From assembly GCA_013176395.1 (NCBI GenBank), contig JABMLP010000012.1, forward strand, positions 1,674,001-1,738,000: 64,000 bases of DNA. Direction: 5' to 3'. How positions within the stretch are numbered: the first letter of the stretch is position 1; each line of letters begins with the position of its first letter. A model generated the notes under the pieces. The model had not been told where the DNA came from. It did not search any database and saw nothing but the letters and a program-made list of their open reading frames with translations. Positions 20,293 to 30,803 of the stretch are shown here, piece by piece. The translations under genes were made by a program, and so were the position numbers. The DNA is from Venturia oleaginea. Lineage: Eukaryota > Ascomycota > Dothideomycetes > Venturiales > Venturiaceae.

Positions 20293-22226
20293 TACATCAG
20301 CATCTCGAAATCACAAGAACGAGTATCTGGCAGTGCAAACAAGCGCGTACAGAGCCTATCTTAACTTTTTAATTCCACATCGCATCAGTCTGCTAAGTAA
20401 GTTAGCCATATTATTCGTGTTCACAATACTGACTGTGTAATAGGTCGATCAAGCAGCTCCGAAAGATGTTCGAGTTGCGGACTGTCAATACCAATTCTTC
20501 TAGTGTTGATAAGGGGGAAGAATGAAGCCTCTGAAGAAGAAAAAAGAAGCTTGGTGAGCAGAAATAGCGTTGTAAGGCAAACGAAGCGATCGTGTATGTT
20601 GCTTCGACGTTGGCGTGGGCACTTTCTATTTGAGCTTGGGTGCGATCGGGATGTTGCAAAAAGAACTTTATCTTTCCATATCTGTAGCAGTAGTACAAAT
20701 GGGGACAACTTCGAGCACCGGTATAGCTGAGGCATCAAGCAAACAAAATATGGTCCGCGGTAGATCAAATCCATTGCTTCTTGTGAATTCCTCGATGCTA
20801 ATTTGGCCTTTGTTGAAGATGTGATAGAAAAAAAGCTACGGCAACGACCCATACAATAAATCGTCTCGCAAAGAAAACTGAAGTCTCCACTGTCAGGTGC
20901 CCAATTCTCTGCCCTTTAGCGACACCCAATTATTTGTTCAAGACAGTCTATCAAAGATTGATATCAATAGATTTCTGGCAAAGCTCATCTCGACAATTGC
21001 CAGAAAGTTATCGATATTCATCTGGATTTGTGGGGGGGACTTTGAATCCAACGGCACCTCTCGGTTTCGAGCTACTTGGCGGGATACGGGATTGAAGGCA
21101 CGGCGTGCCTCTACCTCGGTGGATACGCGGGGATCTATAGTATCAAACAGCCGGCGCGTTCATCTTCTGGGGAAACGGATTTAGACCTGGATGCAGGAGA
21201 GGGGAGGGTTGTTTCGACTCGCCATGCGCCATCGTTTAACAAAAATTCATCACCCCAAACTGTTTTCGGAAACAACCGGCTAGCCAAGAGCTCAAACAGG
21301 AACATCAACAAGAGTCTAGCAACGGGTTTATTCAGACGGCCCCTAAGGTCAATGATGTTGTGAAACCATCGTACACATGCTTCTGCAAGATGATGAACGA
21401 ATCTGCAGCCGAGACTTTGAATGCAGCTCCTTGCACCTCTCAAATCCCATTAGAACGTTCCGTACGTTAACCCATGCTGACCAGCCGATTCGTAGTCTGC
21501 TCTGCATTGCTTGATTCAGGCAAAATTCTACCACTTTCGACGAAGCTACGCTCGAGACCAATTTTGTTTGTTTCTCCTCTATCTATTTTGGAGAGACTAA
21601 ATCCTTTTTGCTCGTCATTAATCGTACGTTGAGGATTATACGGTAAACACATTGTCTTCGAAGCTGAACGCAGGCGATCGTCCCATGGCGCAAGGTCGAG
21701 GAGTGCAACGTTCAGGCGTCTCTTGGCTTTGCTGACATACTTGACTATTGGAGACTCGACTGATATCGACTTGTCTTTGGCAAATCTGAAAGAAATAAAC
21801 CGTCGAGAACAAGATATCGAGTCGAAAAATGCTATGATATCTAGAATTTGGCAGAAGGATGGAGTGTTGATTTGAACTGCTCGAGCTGCACTTCCAAGCA
21901 CACCCGTTTCTTCTAGATTGTAGTCGACATCTCTGCTTTGGAGGCACAGGTGGTCCTGAATCGACAATCATCTTTGTGCGGCCTCGCATCTTTCAAGCTC
22001 TGAGAGGATTCCGCTGACCATCTTCTTGTGTCTCTGGGCAGGTTCTGCCGTTGAGCGAGCTAATTACAGCTGCATCTTAAATCCTTTACTCCGCAGCCAC
22101 TGTCACCATGGCCCAAGAAGTTGAGCTTCCTGAATTGTCTATAAGGCCTGGCTGGCCGACTTTCTTGGAACTAATTCTCGTTACCATTTCATTCATTCGT
22201 TTTCCAAAGCTTCCACAGTCGTTACT
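20293..22226. other. Gene-poor region, no supported gene
   Basis: Several frames of 70-166 codons overlap on both strands (the longest at 21467-21967, minus) without domains or consistent splice structure. This is probably the remainder of the decayed island; the last few hundred bases should contain the promoter of the GMC gene. Confidence 0.4.
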
Positions 22227-24173
22227 ATGCAATTCATTCATTTCGCTCTGTTTAGCGGCTTGATTCCTCATTCTTTTGCCTTAAGCATCCCGAACAAGAG
22301 ACAGATCAGAGCCGCAACCTTCGACTATGTCATAGTTGGTGGCGGTACAGCAGGTTTGACGCTCGCGGAGAGGCTCTCGGAGAAGTCTAATGTCAGTGTT
22401 GCGGTCGTGGAGGCCGGTGCTTTGTACCAGGTGACCAACCCACTACTGAGCTCTACTCCTGCTGGAGATGTGTTCTGGAGTGGCTCGGATCCATTAGACA
22501 CCAATCCCTTGGTCGATTGGAACTTCGTTACGCAGCCACAAGCTGGCGCCAACGGGCGTAGGATTCATTATGCGCGCGGTCTCTGCTTAGGTGGTTCTTC
22601 TGCCCGAAACTTCATGATCTACCAACGAGCGACAATGGACAGCATGACAGAGTGGGCCAAGATCGCTGGCGACTCAAGCTACAGCTGGGAAAACTTTCTG
22701 CCTTGGTACAAAAAATCCGTCAAATTCACTCCTCCATATCCTCCTCCTCGAGCAGCGAATGCCTCAGCCGAATTCAACGCTGAAGCCTTCGATACCAATG
22801 GAGGGCCACTCGAGGTCAGCTATGCCAATTACGCAGGTCCTTTTTCCAGTTGGATGGAGGGCGCGTTCAACGAGATTGGTATTCCTTCGACCGAGGACTT
22901 CAACAGCGGAAATCTCCTGGGCGCTCAGTACTGTAGCTCCACTATCGACCCATCGACTCAAAGACGTGACTCTTCTCAGACCTCATTCCTCAATTTCGCA
23001 GGAATACGCAAGAACCTCCAAGTTTACACCTTGACCCTTGCTAAGAAGATTCTTTTCGATTCAAATAAGAAAGCCACTGGTGTTGTTGTTAGCACCGCAG
23101 GCATTCAGTATACTCTCTCGGCTCGCAAAGAAGTCATCGTGAGTGCTGGAGCTTTCCAGTCGCCACAGATGCTCATGGTCTCTGGTATCGGTCCATCAAG
23201 CCAACTCCAAGCCAACGGAATCAAAGTCATCAAAGATCTGCCTGGGGTTGGTCAGGGAATGCAAGGCAAGTTGAGACCCTGTCCCAGAATTGCTTCTACG
23301 TGCTGACCTAGACACCTAGATCATGTTTTCTTCGGCCCATCGTACCGCGTCAAGACCCAGACCTTCACACGCTTGGCGAACGATCTACTCTACGTCCTGG
23401 CTCAATTCGCTATTCCTTACTCGATTCGGAAACAAGGTCCCCTCACCAACCCGGTCTGCGACTATCTAGGATGGGAAAAGGTTCCCCAGACGCTCCGGAG
23501 CAATTTCTCCCAGTCGACATTGCAAGACCTATCCCGATTCCCCGATGATTGGCCAGAACTCGAGTACTTGAGCGCACCGGGCTAGTAAGTCTACACCTGC
23601 ACACATTGTTTCGTTACCAGATTCTAATCCTCGTTCGTGAATAGTGTCGGAGACTTCGGCTCTCTCTTCCTCGACCAACCAAAAGATGGCTACCAATACG
23701 CGTCTATCCTTGCCGCTCTGGTTGCGCCCCTATCACGTGGCAATGTTACAATCACCAGCTCCGATACAGCAGTCAAGCCTCTCATCAACCCGAATTGGCT
23801 CACGTCTCCTACAGACCAACAGGTAGCCATCGCGGGTTATAAGCGTGTACGAGAAGCCTTCAAGTCAAACTTCATGAAGGGTGTTCTTATTGGGGACGAG
23901 TATTTCCCTGGTAATGCTGTGCAGACGGATGCTCAGATCCTCAACACGATACGCAGTACAGTCCACACTGTTTGGCATGCCAGTTGCACGTGTCGTATGG
24001 GTACGAGCGATGACGATATGGCTGTCGTTGACGGTCGGGCTAGAGTATTCGGTGTGTCTGGGTTGCGAGTCGTTGACGCGTCAAGCTTTGCGATTTTACC
24101 ACCTGGTCACCCGCAATCCACCATCTACGCTCTTGCGGAGAAGATTTCTGCTGATATCCTTGCTGAAAATTAA
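22227..24173 (+). CDS. Secreted GMC oxidoreductase (AA3-like, FAD-dependent)
   Basis: Glucose-methanol-choline family flavoenzyme oxidising an alcohol or sugar; substrate unknown. Exons 22227-23265, 23320-23584 and 23645-24173 (introns 54 and 60 nt) encode 610 aa. A signal peptide (MQFIHFALFSGLIPHSFALS) precedes the FAD-binding DYVIVGGGTAGLTLAERL (residues 33-50). Other family marks are GLCLGGSSARNFMIYQR, the second GMC signature SAGAFQSPQMLMVSGIGP, and the catalytic pair His546 (VWHASCTCRMG) and His590 (PPGHPQST). The first intron has a GC donor (GCAAGT), the only solution that gives the conserved Q-D-H after GVGQGM. It lies tail to tail with the aldolase gene, 33 bp between stop codons. Confidence 0.93.
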
Positions 24174-24206
24174 AATCAAGTCTATGAAGGATGTATTCTC
24201 TAATAT

Positions 24207-25202
24207 TTACAAACTTTTCTCGACATCCATGACTTCTCTAATTCCCTCCTTGACAAATGCGACTTGTTCCTCACTGAGCCTCTTCAACGGTCGTCTAGGG
24301 TATCCACCATACCCATAATAACTTTGAATCCCACTCTTAGTACCTGGAATCGCCGTCTTGGTCAGGACCCAATCGCCTTTGCTAAGAATCTTTTGCAACG
24401 CAAGCGATTCATCGTATTTTCCCTCGGCCCACAGATTCCAAACCTTCACACATGTCTTTGGTAGCACATTCGCACCGCCCGCAATGATCCCACTCCCCCC
24501 ACTCGCAGCCGTTTGAGCTGTGAAATCCGCCATGCCTCCAAATGCCATGTAACCCGATCCTTCTCCCTTGCTCGTGATGGCGTTGGTGGCGAGGGCCACT
24601 CTGGTAAGTTTCCCCGTGTTTCCGCAGGTGAACTTTGTGCCGACGATGTTGGGGTGTTTGGCGATTCGTATTAGCAAATCCGAGTCGATGTCGATTCCGG
24701 CAACGGCTCCAGGGTAGTTGTAAATGATGACGGGTAGTGGTGAGCTATCCGCCACGGCTGTGAAGTACTCGTGTATTGCGGTTTCATCGATGGCAGTACG
24801 GTAGTATGAAGGTGGTGCGAGGAGTGTGTACTCGGCGCCTGCTTCGTAGAGTGTTTTGCACAAGTCGACGGTCCCTCTGATGGAATTTTCGCTGGCGCCT
24901 ACGATTACTGGAATGTGCGAGAAGCCGGCTTCATCTAAGGCTGCCCTAGTTTCTCGGGTGATAAGAATTTTCTCCTCTGTGCTTAGATGGACGGCTTCGC
25001 CGTTTGAGCCCATGACGATGATTCCCACGAGACCAGCTTCGCAGAGGCGAACGACGTGTTTTCGACATGCTGGTACATCGACGTCTTCTGTTTCTGGGTT
25101 GAAGAAGGTCATGACGGGTGAGTAAATTCCATGGCGAAGGGGATTTCGAGGCCTCCTCGCTTGGGATCCATTGGAAGTGTTCGTGTACCCGTTGGTTGCC
25201 AT
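24207..25202 (-). CDS. DapA/NAL-family aldolase, similar to fungal 2-keto-3-deoxy-sugar-acid aldolases
   Basis: Class I aldolase of the dihydrodipicolinate synthase fold, 331 aa, no intron. The Schiff-base lysine is Lys190 (NIVGTKFTCGNTGK) and the partner tyrosine is Tyr161 (PVIIYNYPGA). Other family marks are GSNGEAVHLSTEEK, GFSHIPVIVGA and the C-terminal GTKSGIQSYYGYGGYPRRPL. As far as I recall, sequence and length resemble fungal L-threo-3-deoxy-hexulosonate aldolase (GaaC/LGA1, D-galacturonate pathway), but it could be a paralogue with another 2-keto acid substrate. Start MATNGYTNTSNG chosen because 54 upstream in-frame codons would overlap the TATA-containing promoter. Shares an 862-bp divergent promoter with the Gfo/Idh/MocA gene. 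Confidence 0.85.
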   Translation of the reverse strand: MATNGYTNTSNGSQARRPRNPLRHGIYSPVMTFFNPETEDVDVPACRKHVVRLCEAGLVGIIVMGSNGEAVHLSTEEKILITRETRAALDEAGFSHIPVIVGASENSIRGTVDLCKTLYEAGAEYTLLAPPSYYRTAIDETAIHEYFTAVADSSPLPVIIYNYPGAVAGIDIDSDLLIRIAKHPNIVGTKFTCGNTGKLTRVALATNAITSKGEGSGYMAFGGMADFTAQTAASGGSGIIAGGANVLPKTCVKVWNLWAEGKYDESLALQKILSKGDWVLTKTAIPGTKSGIQSYYGYGGYPRRPLKRLSEEQVAFVKEGIREVMDVEKSL

Positions 25203-26064
25203 TGTGATTGATAAATGAGGAGGAAATCTAGGTGGCGAGTGAAGACGCCGAGCACAAGCAGTCAACTGATAGAGTAAGGATGAAGTTCGAGGTCCTAACA
25301 GGGTATTGAATAGGTGGTGCCCACGCTCTTTATATAGCATCCAAGAAGAGTCGCACGGCAACAAGCCACGATAGTGGCACTAACCCGGTCTCGTCAATTC
25401 GAGTGCTGTAAGGCGTCGGATAGGATGGATAATCCCGCAATGGTTGAGTGCTCCTTCCCACGCGATCAATTGACGTTAATAATGAGAAGCCGGTTTGGTT
25501 CGGTGCATATTCGCCGGATTAGCCCTGGACTCTCGGATTGTACTCCGTTTACGATCTTCTAGATGGACTGGAGCTTGTATCCTTGGGTGAATCGCACCCG
25601 ACGAGATAACAGTGGTTGCGGGCATCTCTGGCGTGCGGAACAAGATGTCGTGGCGAAGCTTTCTTCTGATCAGCATGCATTTGTTGACTAAAAGTCTGGG
25701 GTGGTTAGGGTGTGTTGGCCAGTGTTTCGGCTCTTCTTGTGCCTCGATCCATAGTTCTTCCACCAATGACAGTTCCACCGTCTGTAAGTGTGGGGAGGGC
25801 TTGGAGGTCGAAGTCCAACCTCCGCACGAATGTCTCCAACAAAGTGGCCTTCGCCGAGACTTACTCTATTTGAGGCTTCAAATGGGAGTGTGGCATTGAG
25901 TAGGGGTTTTTGAATGTCAACGATGCTGTTCCCAGCCGAATCCCTCTGTCCCTACCATCGTGGACCCTGATTGTTGTCCTACTCCCATCACCTTTTCATC
26001 AGATCAACAATCGTTATCATCGCGTGTCTCTGTTGTACAATTTAAGCGTCTGCACGAGGTCAAT
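25203..26064. promoter_or_regulatory. Divergent promoter of aldolase and Gfo/Idh/MocA genes
   Basis: 862 bp separate the two divergent starts. It contains a TATA element for the aldolase side and two matches to the CreA consensus SYGGRG (CTGGGG 25696-25701, GTGGGG 25790-25795), suggesting carbon-source control. These short matches are weak evidence on their own. Confidence 0.45.
25329..25336 (-). promoter_or_regulatory. TATA box for the aldolase gene
   Basis: Minus-strand TATATAAA, 127 bp before the chosen start codon at 25202. Its position argues against the longer upstream in-frame start, which would lie at the TATA box itself. Confidence 0.5.
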
Positions 26065-27414
26065 ATGGCGCCTATCAATGTCTTGATGGTCGGTCACATC
26101 CTGGACACGCTACTGACCAACCACTGACCTTGCGCAGGTTGGAACAGGAGAGTACACGACAGGCTTCGTGGGTACCGGAGGCTCTACCTCGGACAAGAAA
26201 GTAGGCGTTGTTGGATTGACTCTCTTCGATCTGAGGAGGCGCGGAAAGGTTGGAAAATTGAGCATGGTCGGGACGACTGGGAGCAAATACCCAGCTATCC
26301 GTGACCATCTGGAGAAGAATATCAAAAACGTCTACAATGGCCTCGATGTCTCGTTCGATGCTTATCCAGAGGCCGACGTTCGAGACCCTGATGCCTACAA
26401 AACCGCCATTGATGCTCTGTCTCCGGGCGACGCCATCACCATATTCACACCCGATCCAACGCATTATCCAATCACATTGTATGCCATCAAGAAAGGCATC
26501 CATGTCCTGGTGACAAAGCCAGCTTTCATGTCTCTGGCCCATCACCAGGAGATCATGTCGGAGGCGAAGAAGAACAATGTTTTTGTATACGTGGAGCACC
26601 ATAAGCGTTTCGATGCAACCTACGCCGATGCCCGTCATCGAGCCACGTCCGGCAAATTGGGGGATTTCAACTACTTCTATTCCTACATGTCACAACCAAA
26701 ATCTCAGCTTGAGACGTTCAAAGCATGGGCAGGTAAAGATTCGGATATCTCCTACTACCTGAATTCACATCACGTTGATGTCTGTGAATCCATGGCACCT
26801 GATTTCCAGCCTGTGAAGGTCACTGCTAGTGCTGCAAAGGGCATTGCCACAGATCTTGGATGTGTCCCTGAGACAGAAGATACAATCACGCTGCTCGTGG
26901 ACTGGGTCAAGAAGGATGGATCTGGAAAGCGAGCTACCGGGGTTTATACTGCCAGTTGGACCGCGCCTCAGAAAGCTGGCGTACATAGTAACCAGTACTT
27001 TCACTTCATGGGCAGCAAGGGCGAGGTTCGCATCAACCAAGCAAAGAGAGGTTACGATGTTACCGAGGACGAGTCTGGTGGACTGGCATGGTACAATCCG
27101 TAAGTCTCCGAGCACAATATGGAAAGCGGGGTCACTAAATTCGTGATAGTTTCTACATGAAGTATGCACCAGATGAGTCCGGAAATTTTGCTGGACAAGC
27201 CGGATATGGATACGTCTCTTTTGAGAAATTCATCGATGCCGTTGCGGATCTGAAGGATGGGAAGGTGACTCTCGACGTGCTTGATTCTAGACCCCTTCCC
27301 ACCCTGAAGAACACGATTGCCACCGGAGCCATCTTGGAAGCTGGGAGAAGATCGTTAGACGAAAATCGTCCGATTGAGATTGTGGAGCAAAATGGTGTTT
27401 GGAGCTTGAAGTAA
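26065..27414 (+). CDS. Gfo/Idh/MocA family NAD(P)-dependent oxidoreductase
   Basis: Sugar- or polyol-type dehydrogenase; substrate not predictable. Exons 26065-26088 (only 24 nt), 26138-27099 and 27150-27414 (introns 49 and 50 nt) encode 416 aa. The first intron splits the Rossmann fold start: MAPINVLM joined to VGTGEYTTGFVG gives the glycine-rich dinucleotide loop. Further family marks are GIHVLVTKPAF (the K-P motif), VYVEHHKRFDATYADAR, YYLNSHHVDVCESM and the C-terminal substrate domain ending in GYGYVSFEKFIDAV and IEIVEQNGVWSLK. It contains an extra stretch after the glycine loop (GSTSDKKVGVVGLTLFDLRR), known from a fungal subgroup. Cytosolic (no signal peptide). Head to head with the aldolase gene. 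Confidence 0.9.
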
Positions 27415-27721
27415 ACACTCAACTATAAAACAAAAGTTGCTCATGAAACAGGAGTCTGTTTCGCTGCTTTTCTCGACACTCCGAGAGATACTGTTCAACT
27501 GCCTATATTTGTATTGGCATGACACAGTTTCCGAGTTTAAGAGCTGTGTACCGGATCTGTTTAGAGCAAAAGTGAATGAGAATTCCTCGGAATCAGTCGT
27601 AATTGCATGGTGGTTCTCTGATCGTGGGAGTAGGGCATCCAAAAATAACTACCTTTACCTTTGCTCGCGTACACACAATATCAAGTATAATCTTGAGCAA
27701 CGTATCTATAACATTCGACAA
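27415..27721. other. Intergenic, no gene seen
   Basis: Short AT-rich stretch between the dehydrogenase stop and tRNA-Ile; presumably 3' untranslated sequence plus tRNA upstream region. Confidence 0.5.
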
Positions 27722-27809
27722 GACCGTGTAGCTCAGTTGGTTAGAGCGTGGTGCTAATATATGCGAGCATGCAACGCCAAGGCCGCGAGTTCGACCCTCG
27801 TCATGATCA
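27722..27809 (+). tRNA. tRNA-Ile(AAT) with a 14-nt intron
   Basis: D stem GCTC/GAGC, anticodon stem TGGTG/CGCCA, T stem GCGAG/CTCGT (one wobble) with loop TTCGACC. The loop CT-AAT-A...A gives anticodon AAT; a 14-nt intron (TATGCGAGCATGCA) follows position 37. The acceptor stem GACCGTG pairs imperfectly with CATGATC: one C-A mismatch and one G-T wobble, both removed if the 3' strand were CACGGTC. The gene may still work or be a mutated copy. Confidence 0.82.
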
Positions 27810-27967
27810 ACACTTTTTGCTCTTCTGGGCAAGGCAGAAACCGTTGGACCTTGTTGTGCTGTCGTGTTGACTTTGAACGTATAGAGATGAAATCTCTACA
27901 CTAAGGTCGCTTCCTCTTTGCTCTAACGATAACAGCATTGAGGTATTCCTCAGCATCTCCGGACTTC

Positions 27968-29319
27968 ATGATTGAACAGCCTCCACGCTTCTCAGTCGTC
28001 TCGCCAGTCGTCTCGCGAGTCGCGACAGGCTATCTTTTCTCTACTATGTTTCGATGTCCTTTTCTGTCTGACGACATGGCCTGGGCGACTGGGACCAAGA
28101 GACGCCATTCCTACAGTGGTTGTGAAGACACGGGAAAGCGGCTAAAACAAGAGACGTGAAGCTTGATCCATTCCCAGGCTTGTCCTATCGTCGACTGACA
28201 TACTCTAGCTCAGAAAACAACCTTGAAGCCTCTCCTCTACTACGTCTACCAGCCGAATTACGCATACGCATATTTGAATATGTCCTTACCGATAACATTG
28301 TGCACATCGAGCAACTACCTTGGGGCCATGTGGACAAATATGAAAAGAAGGACGTTGTTTTTGGTCAAGGACTATGGAACCAGATCTGTCGTTCTGCAGA
28401 TGCCGAACGTGATTCTTATTCCTCTTTTTTGGCTGCCTCAATGCTGGCCACCGGGACTCCATTCAGTGCTCTCAGAAACAGAAGGGATATGGGCACGGGT
28501 TACCACGTTGATTCATGGTCGGACAGACACTACACTTGTTCTCAGGAACCCCAATTGTTCCAGTTCAATGCCAGCTTCGAGTGCTGGCGATTGCGCGACC
28601 GACTGAGTCTATCCTCGATACGAACCTGTAGGCTCATTTACCGAGAATGTCGTCGTCTCCCGTACGCAGGAAACACCTTCCTCTTCCGCAATCCAAGCAC
28701 TTTTCAGGCGTTTTGTTCGAACATAAGCCCAGAGAGCATACGAGCAATACAAAATATCAGCCTTCCGGTGGCTGTGGGCTCCGCGCCCTTTAGCCCAGCA
28801 AGGTCAAGAGCCTGGGCAAGTACAATTTGGGACTACGGTTTGACCCATCAATTTACAAATCTGAAGGAAATGCGGATTACATTGGAATTGTACTTTCCAC
28901 GCGACAGTATGGGCAGGCGGAAACCGACATATCTTGATTGCGAGGAAGAAGTCGGTCTCTCTGGAGACCGGAATTCGAACCAGTACACCAACTGGCTGGA
29001 CCAGCTTTCACGACTGGGCCCGGGTCCCAGAAATGGCGTGGAAGGACTCTTCACCTCATTGCAGGCTCAATCGGTCAGGTTTGAGGTCATGGTTTGCGAC
29101 GATCCTCTAAGCATGTGGGGCCCTATAGGACAGATTCAATACTGTCGCGACAATAGAATTCGGGATGTCAGCATTTGGATGGGCGAACGCGAAGCAAAGT
29201 GTTTGACTGTGGAGCAGAAGCAGAGGCTTGCTAAGGAGATCGAAGGAAGGTTCGCAAAACGATCGGAGGACACTCAAAACGCAAAGGCGCGTAATTCTCT
29301 AACCTCCGATAATGATTGA
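27968..29319 (+). CDS. F-box-like (2EXR-type) protein
   Basis: 432-aa protein of a family expanded in filamentous fungi; function unknown. Exons 27968-28155 and 28209-29319, intron 53 nt (GTGAAG...CTAG, branch CTGAC). The second exon alone lacks a good ATG, and splicing joins KRLKQET to SENNLEASPLLRLPAELRIR in frame, which supports the model. The motif LLRLPAELRIRIFEYVL is the F-box-like start; SIRTCRLIYRECRRLPYAGNTFLF and NPSTFQAFC are typical of the group, and EMRITLELYFPR fits the central beta-rich part. The exact start is uncertain; later in-frame ATGs exist in exon 1. Confidence 0.8.
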
Positions 29320-30803
29320 CCACCTGAACAACACGTCAAGATGGAATTCAATGGCAACGACTGTATCGCATGGTATGCGTTGGGGATTGTCACATCCTCA
29401 CCGGTATCAATCTGGAACCAAGGCGCTTCGAAGCCAATGATATCTTCGGTTTCGCGACAAATATTGAGAACAGTGAACTGATAGTGCCGCGGTGGTGGTA
29501 GGAACAGCCCCAGTATCGAGTACTCAATCCTGTATAGCAAAGGAACCGGTTTGGCTCAGCAATTCGCGTTGAAGCCATGCAATACCTATGCTTCATCGTT
29601 CTTCGGCCAACCTAGAAATTTTCGCCAGAAGTCTCTTACCATCGATATCAAAGCCGTTTGAGTGCTTCTAAGAATTGTATTGTGTACCTTATCAAGAATA
29701 CTAGAAGGTTGCAAAGCAGCACAGAGTTAAACGTTCCAAATGCTGATTGTCACAGTCTACACTGATGGTTCGACTCGTCTATAGAGCTTTCAATTTGCCA
29801 AAACTATTTTCTATTCTCAGATTATTTTGTAAACCACGGGAAGCAGGAGTCCCGACTTCACCAACACTTACGTACATACACCATAAATAATCGCGACAAA
29901 AGTTAAACACACGCGCGACTACCTTTCCACATTTTCGTCAAAATAGGACATGTAAAGCAGAGCATGCCAGTGTACAACCAACAAGCCACTAAACACCCGG
30001 TAACTAGAAACCATTCAAAGCCCTCAACTCAAACTTCCACCAGTAAAAACCCCACTCATCTCCTCAAACTTCCCTCGTTCTCAATATCCGAAAACCAATC
30101 CAGGCAATACCCTCGTCTCAAATCCTCATTACCAGTTAATGTATCTCACATCGAAAGAATCGTAGAACTGCGTCAAAGGAAAACAGACTCCGCGATTAAT
30201 GAGTGCTTAAATTGGTCGATACGGACGATATCGTGCTCTTCACTCCGGACTCTAGGTTCGACGGATATATTCTGCTACGATGGCATCAAGTAGGTAGGTC
30301 AAGTCTCCCTTTGCAATCTAACTCCTTGATAATGGATGTACCCAAGGAGAAACAGCTCAAACGAAGACAACATATCTTTCTTCATCATTGCGTATCGCAA
30401 GCAAAGAAAAGGCAAACTTCCCGAAGCAAACATCAAAATGTGAGTGAGGGTGGGGGTACCAGAACATTTATTGTTCGTTAAGCGAAAACGATCCTGTTCA
30501 GTGAAGCTTCTTCACTCAGTTGAGTCATTCCGTTGCAAGACAGTGGCAAATCAGAGGGAGATATGTTCAATTGTATTCACTCATGTGGTATTGATATCAT
30601 GAACTCTAATGATCCAGTCTCCGGCATCTGAGATGCCGGGATCAAGCATCCAGCCATTTCATGGCGAACGTGACTGTATGTCCAACACCCAAAATGTAGC
30701 AGATCACCTTCGAGAAAAAGGAAGAGAAGAAAAGTGTCCAGCCTAACAAATGAACTTCGCAAACTCCATAATGCTGCTCAATACTAGTCGTCCGAGAGAA
30801 TGA
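29320..30803. other. 1.5-kb intergenic region
   Basis: Holds the 3' regions of the convergent flanking genes. One plus-strand frame (29964-30293, 109 codons; MPVYNQQATKHPVTRNHSKP...) is Ser/Thr/Pro-rich and might be a small gene with a second exon near 30300-30480 (HQVGRSSLPL...), but no domain or firm splice evidence supports it. Confidence 0.35.

Noticed and set aside
21467..21967. 166-codon minus-strand frame
   Set aside because: No recognisable features, overlapping alternative frames on the same strand, and no supporting splice or promoter signals.
29964..30481. Possible small Ser/Thr/Pro-rich gene
   Set aside because: Composition alone is not evidence; no domain and no phase-consistent second exon was found.
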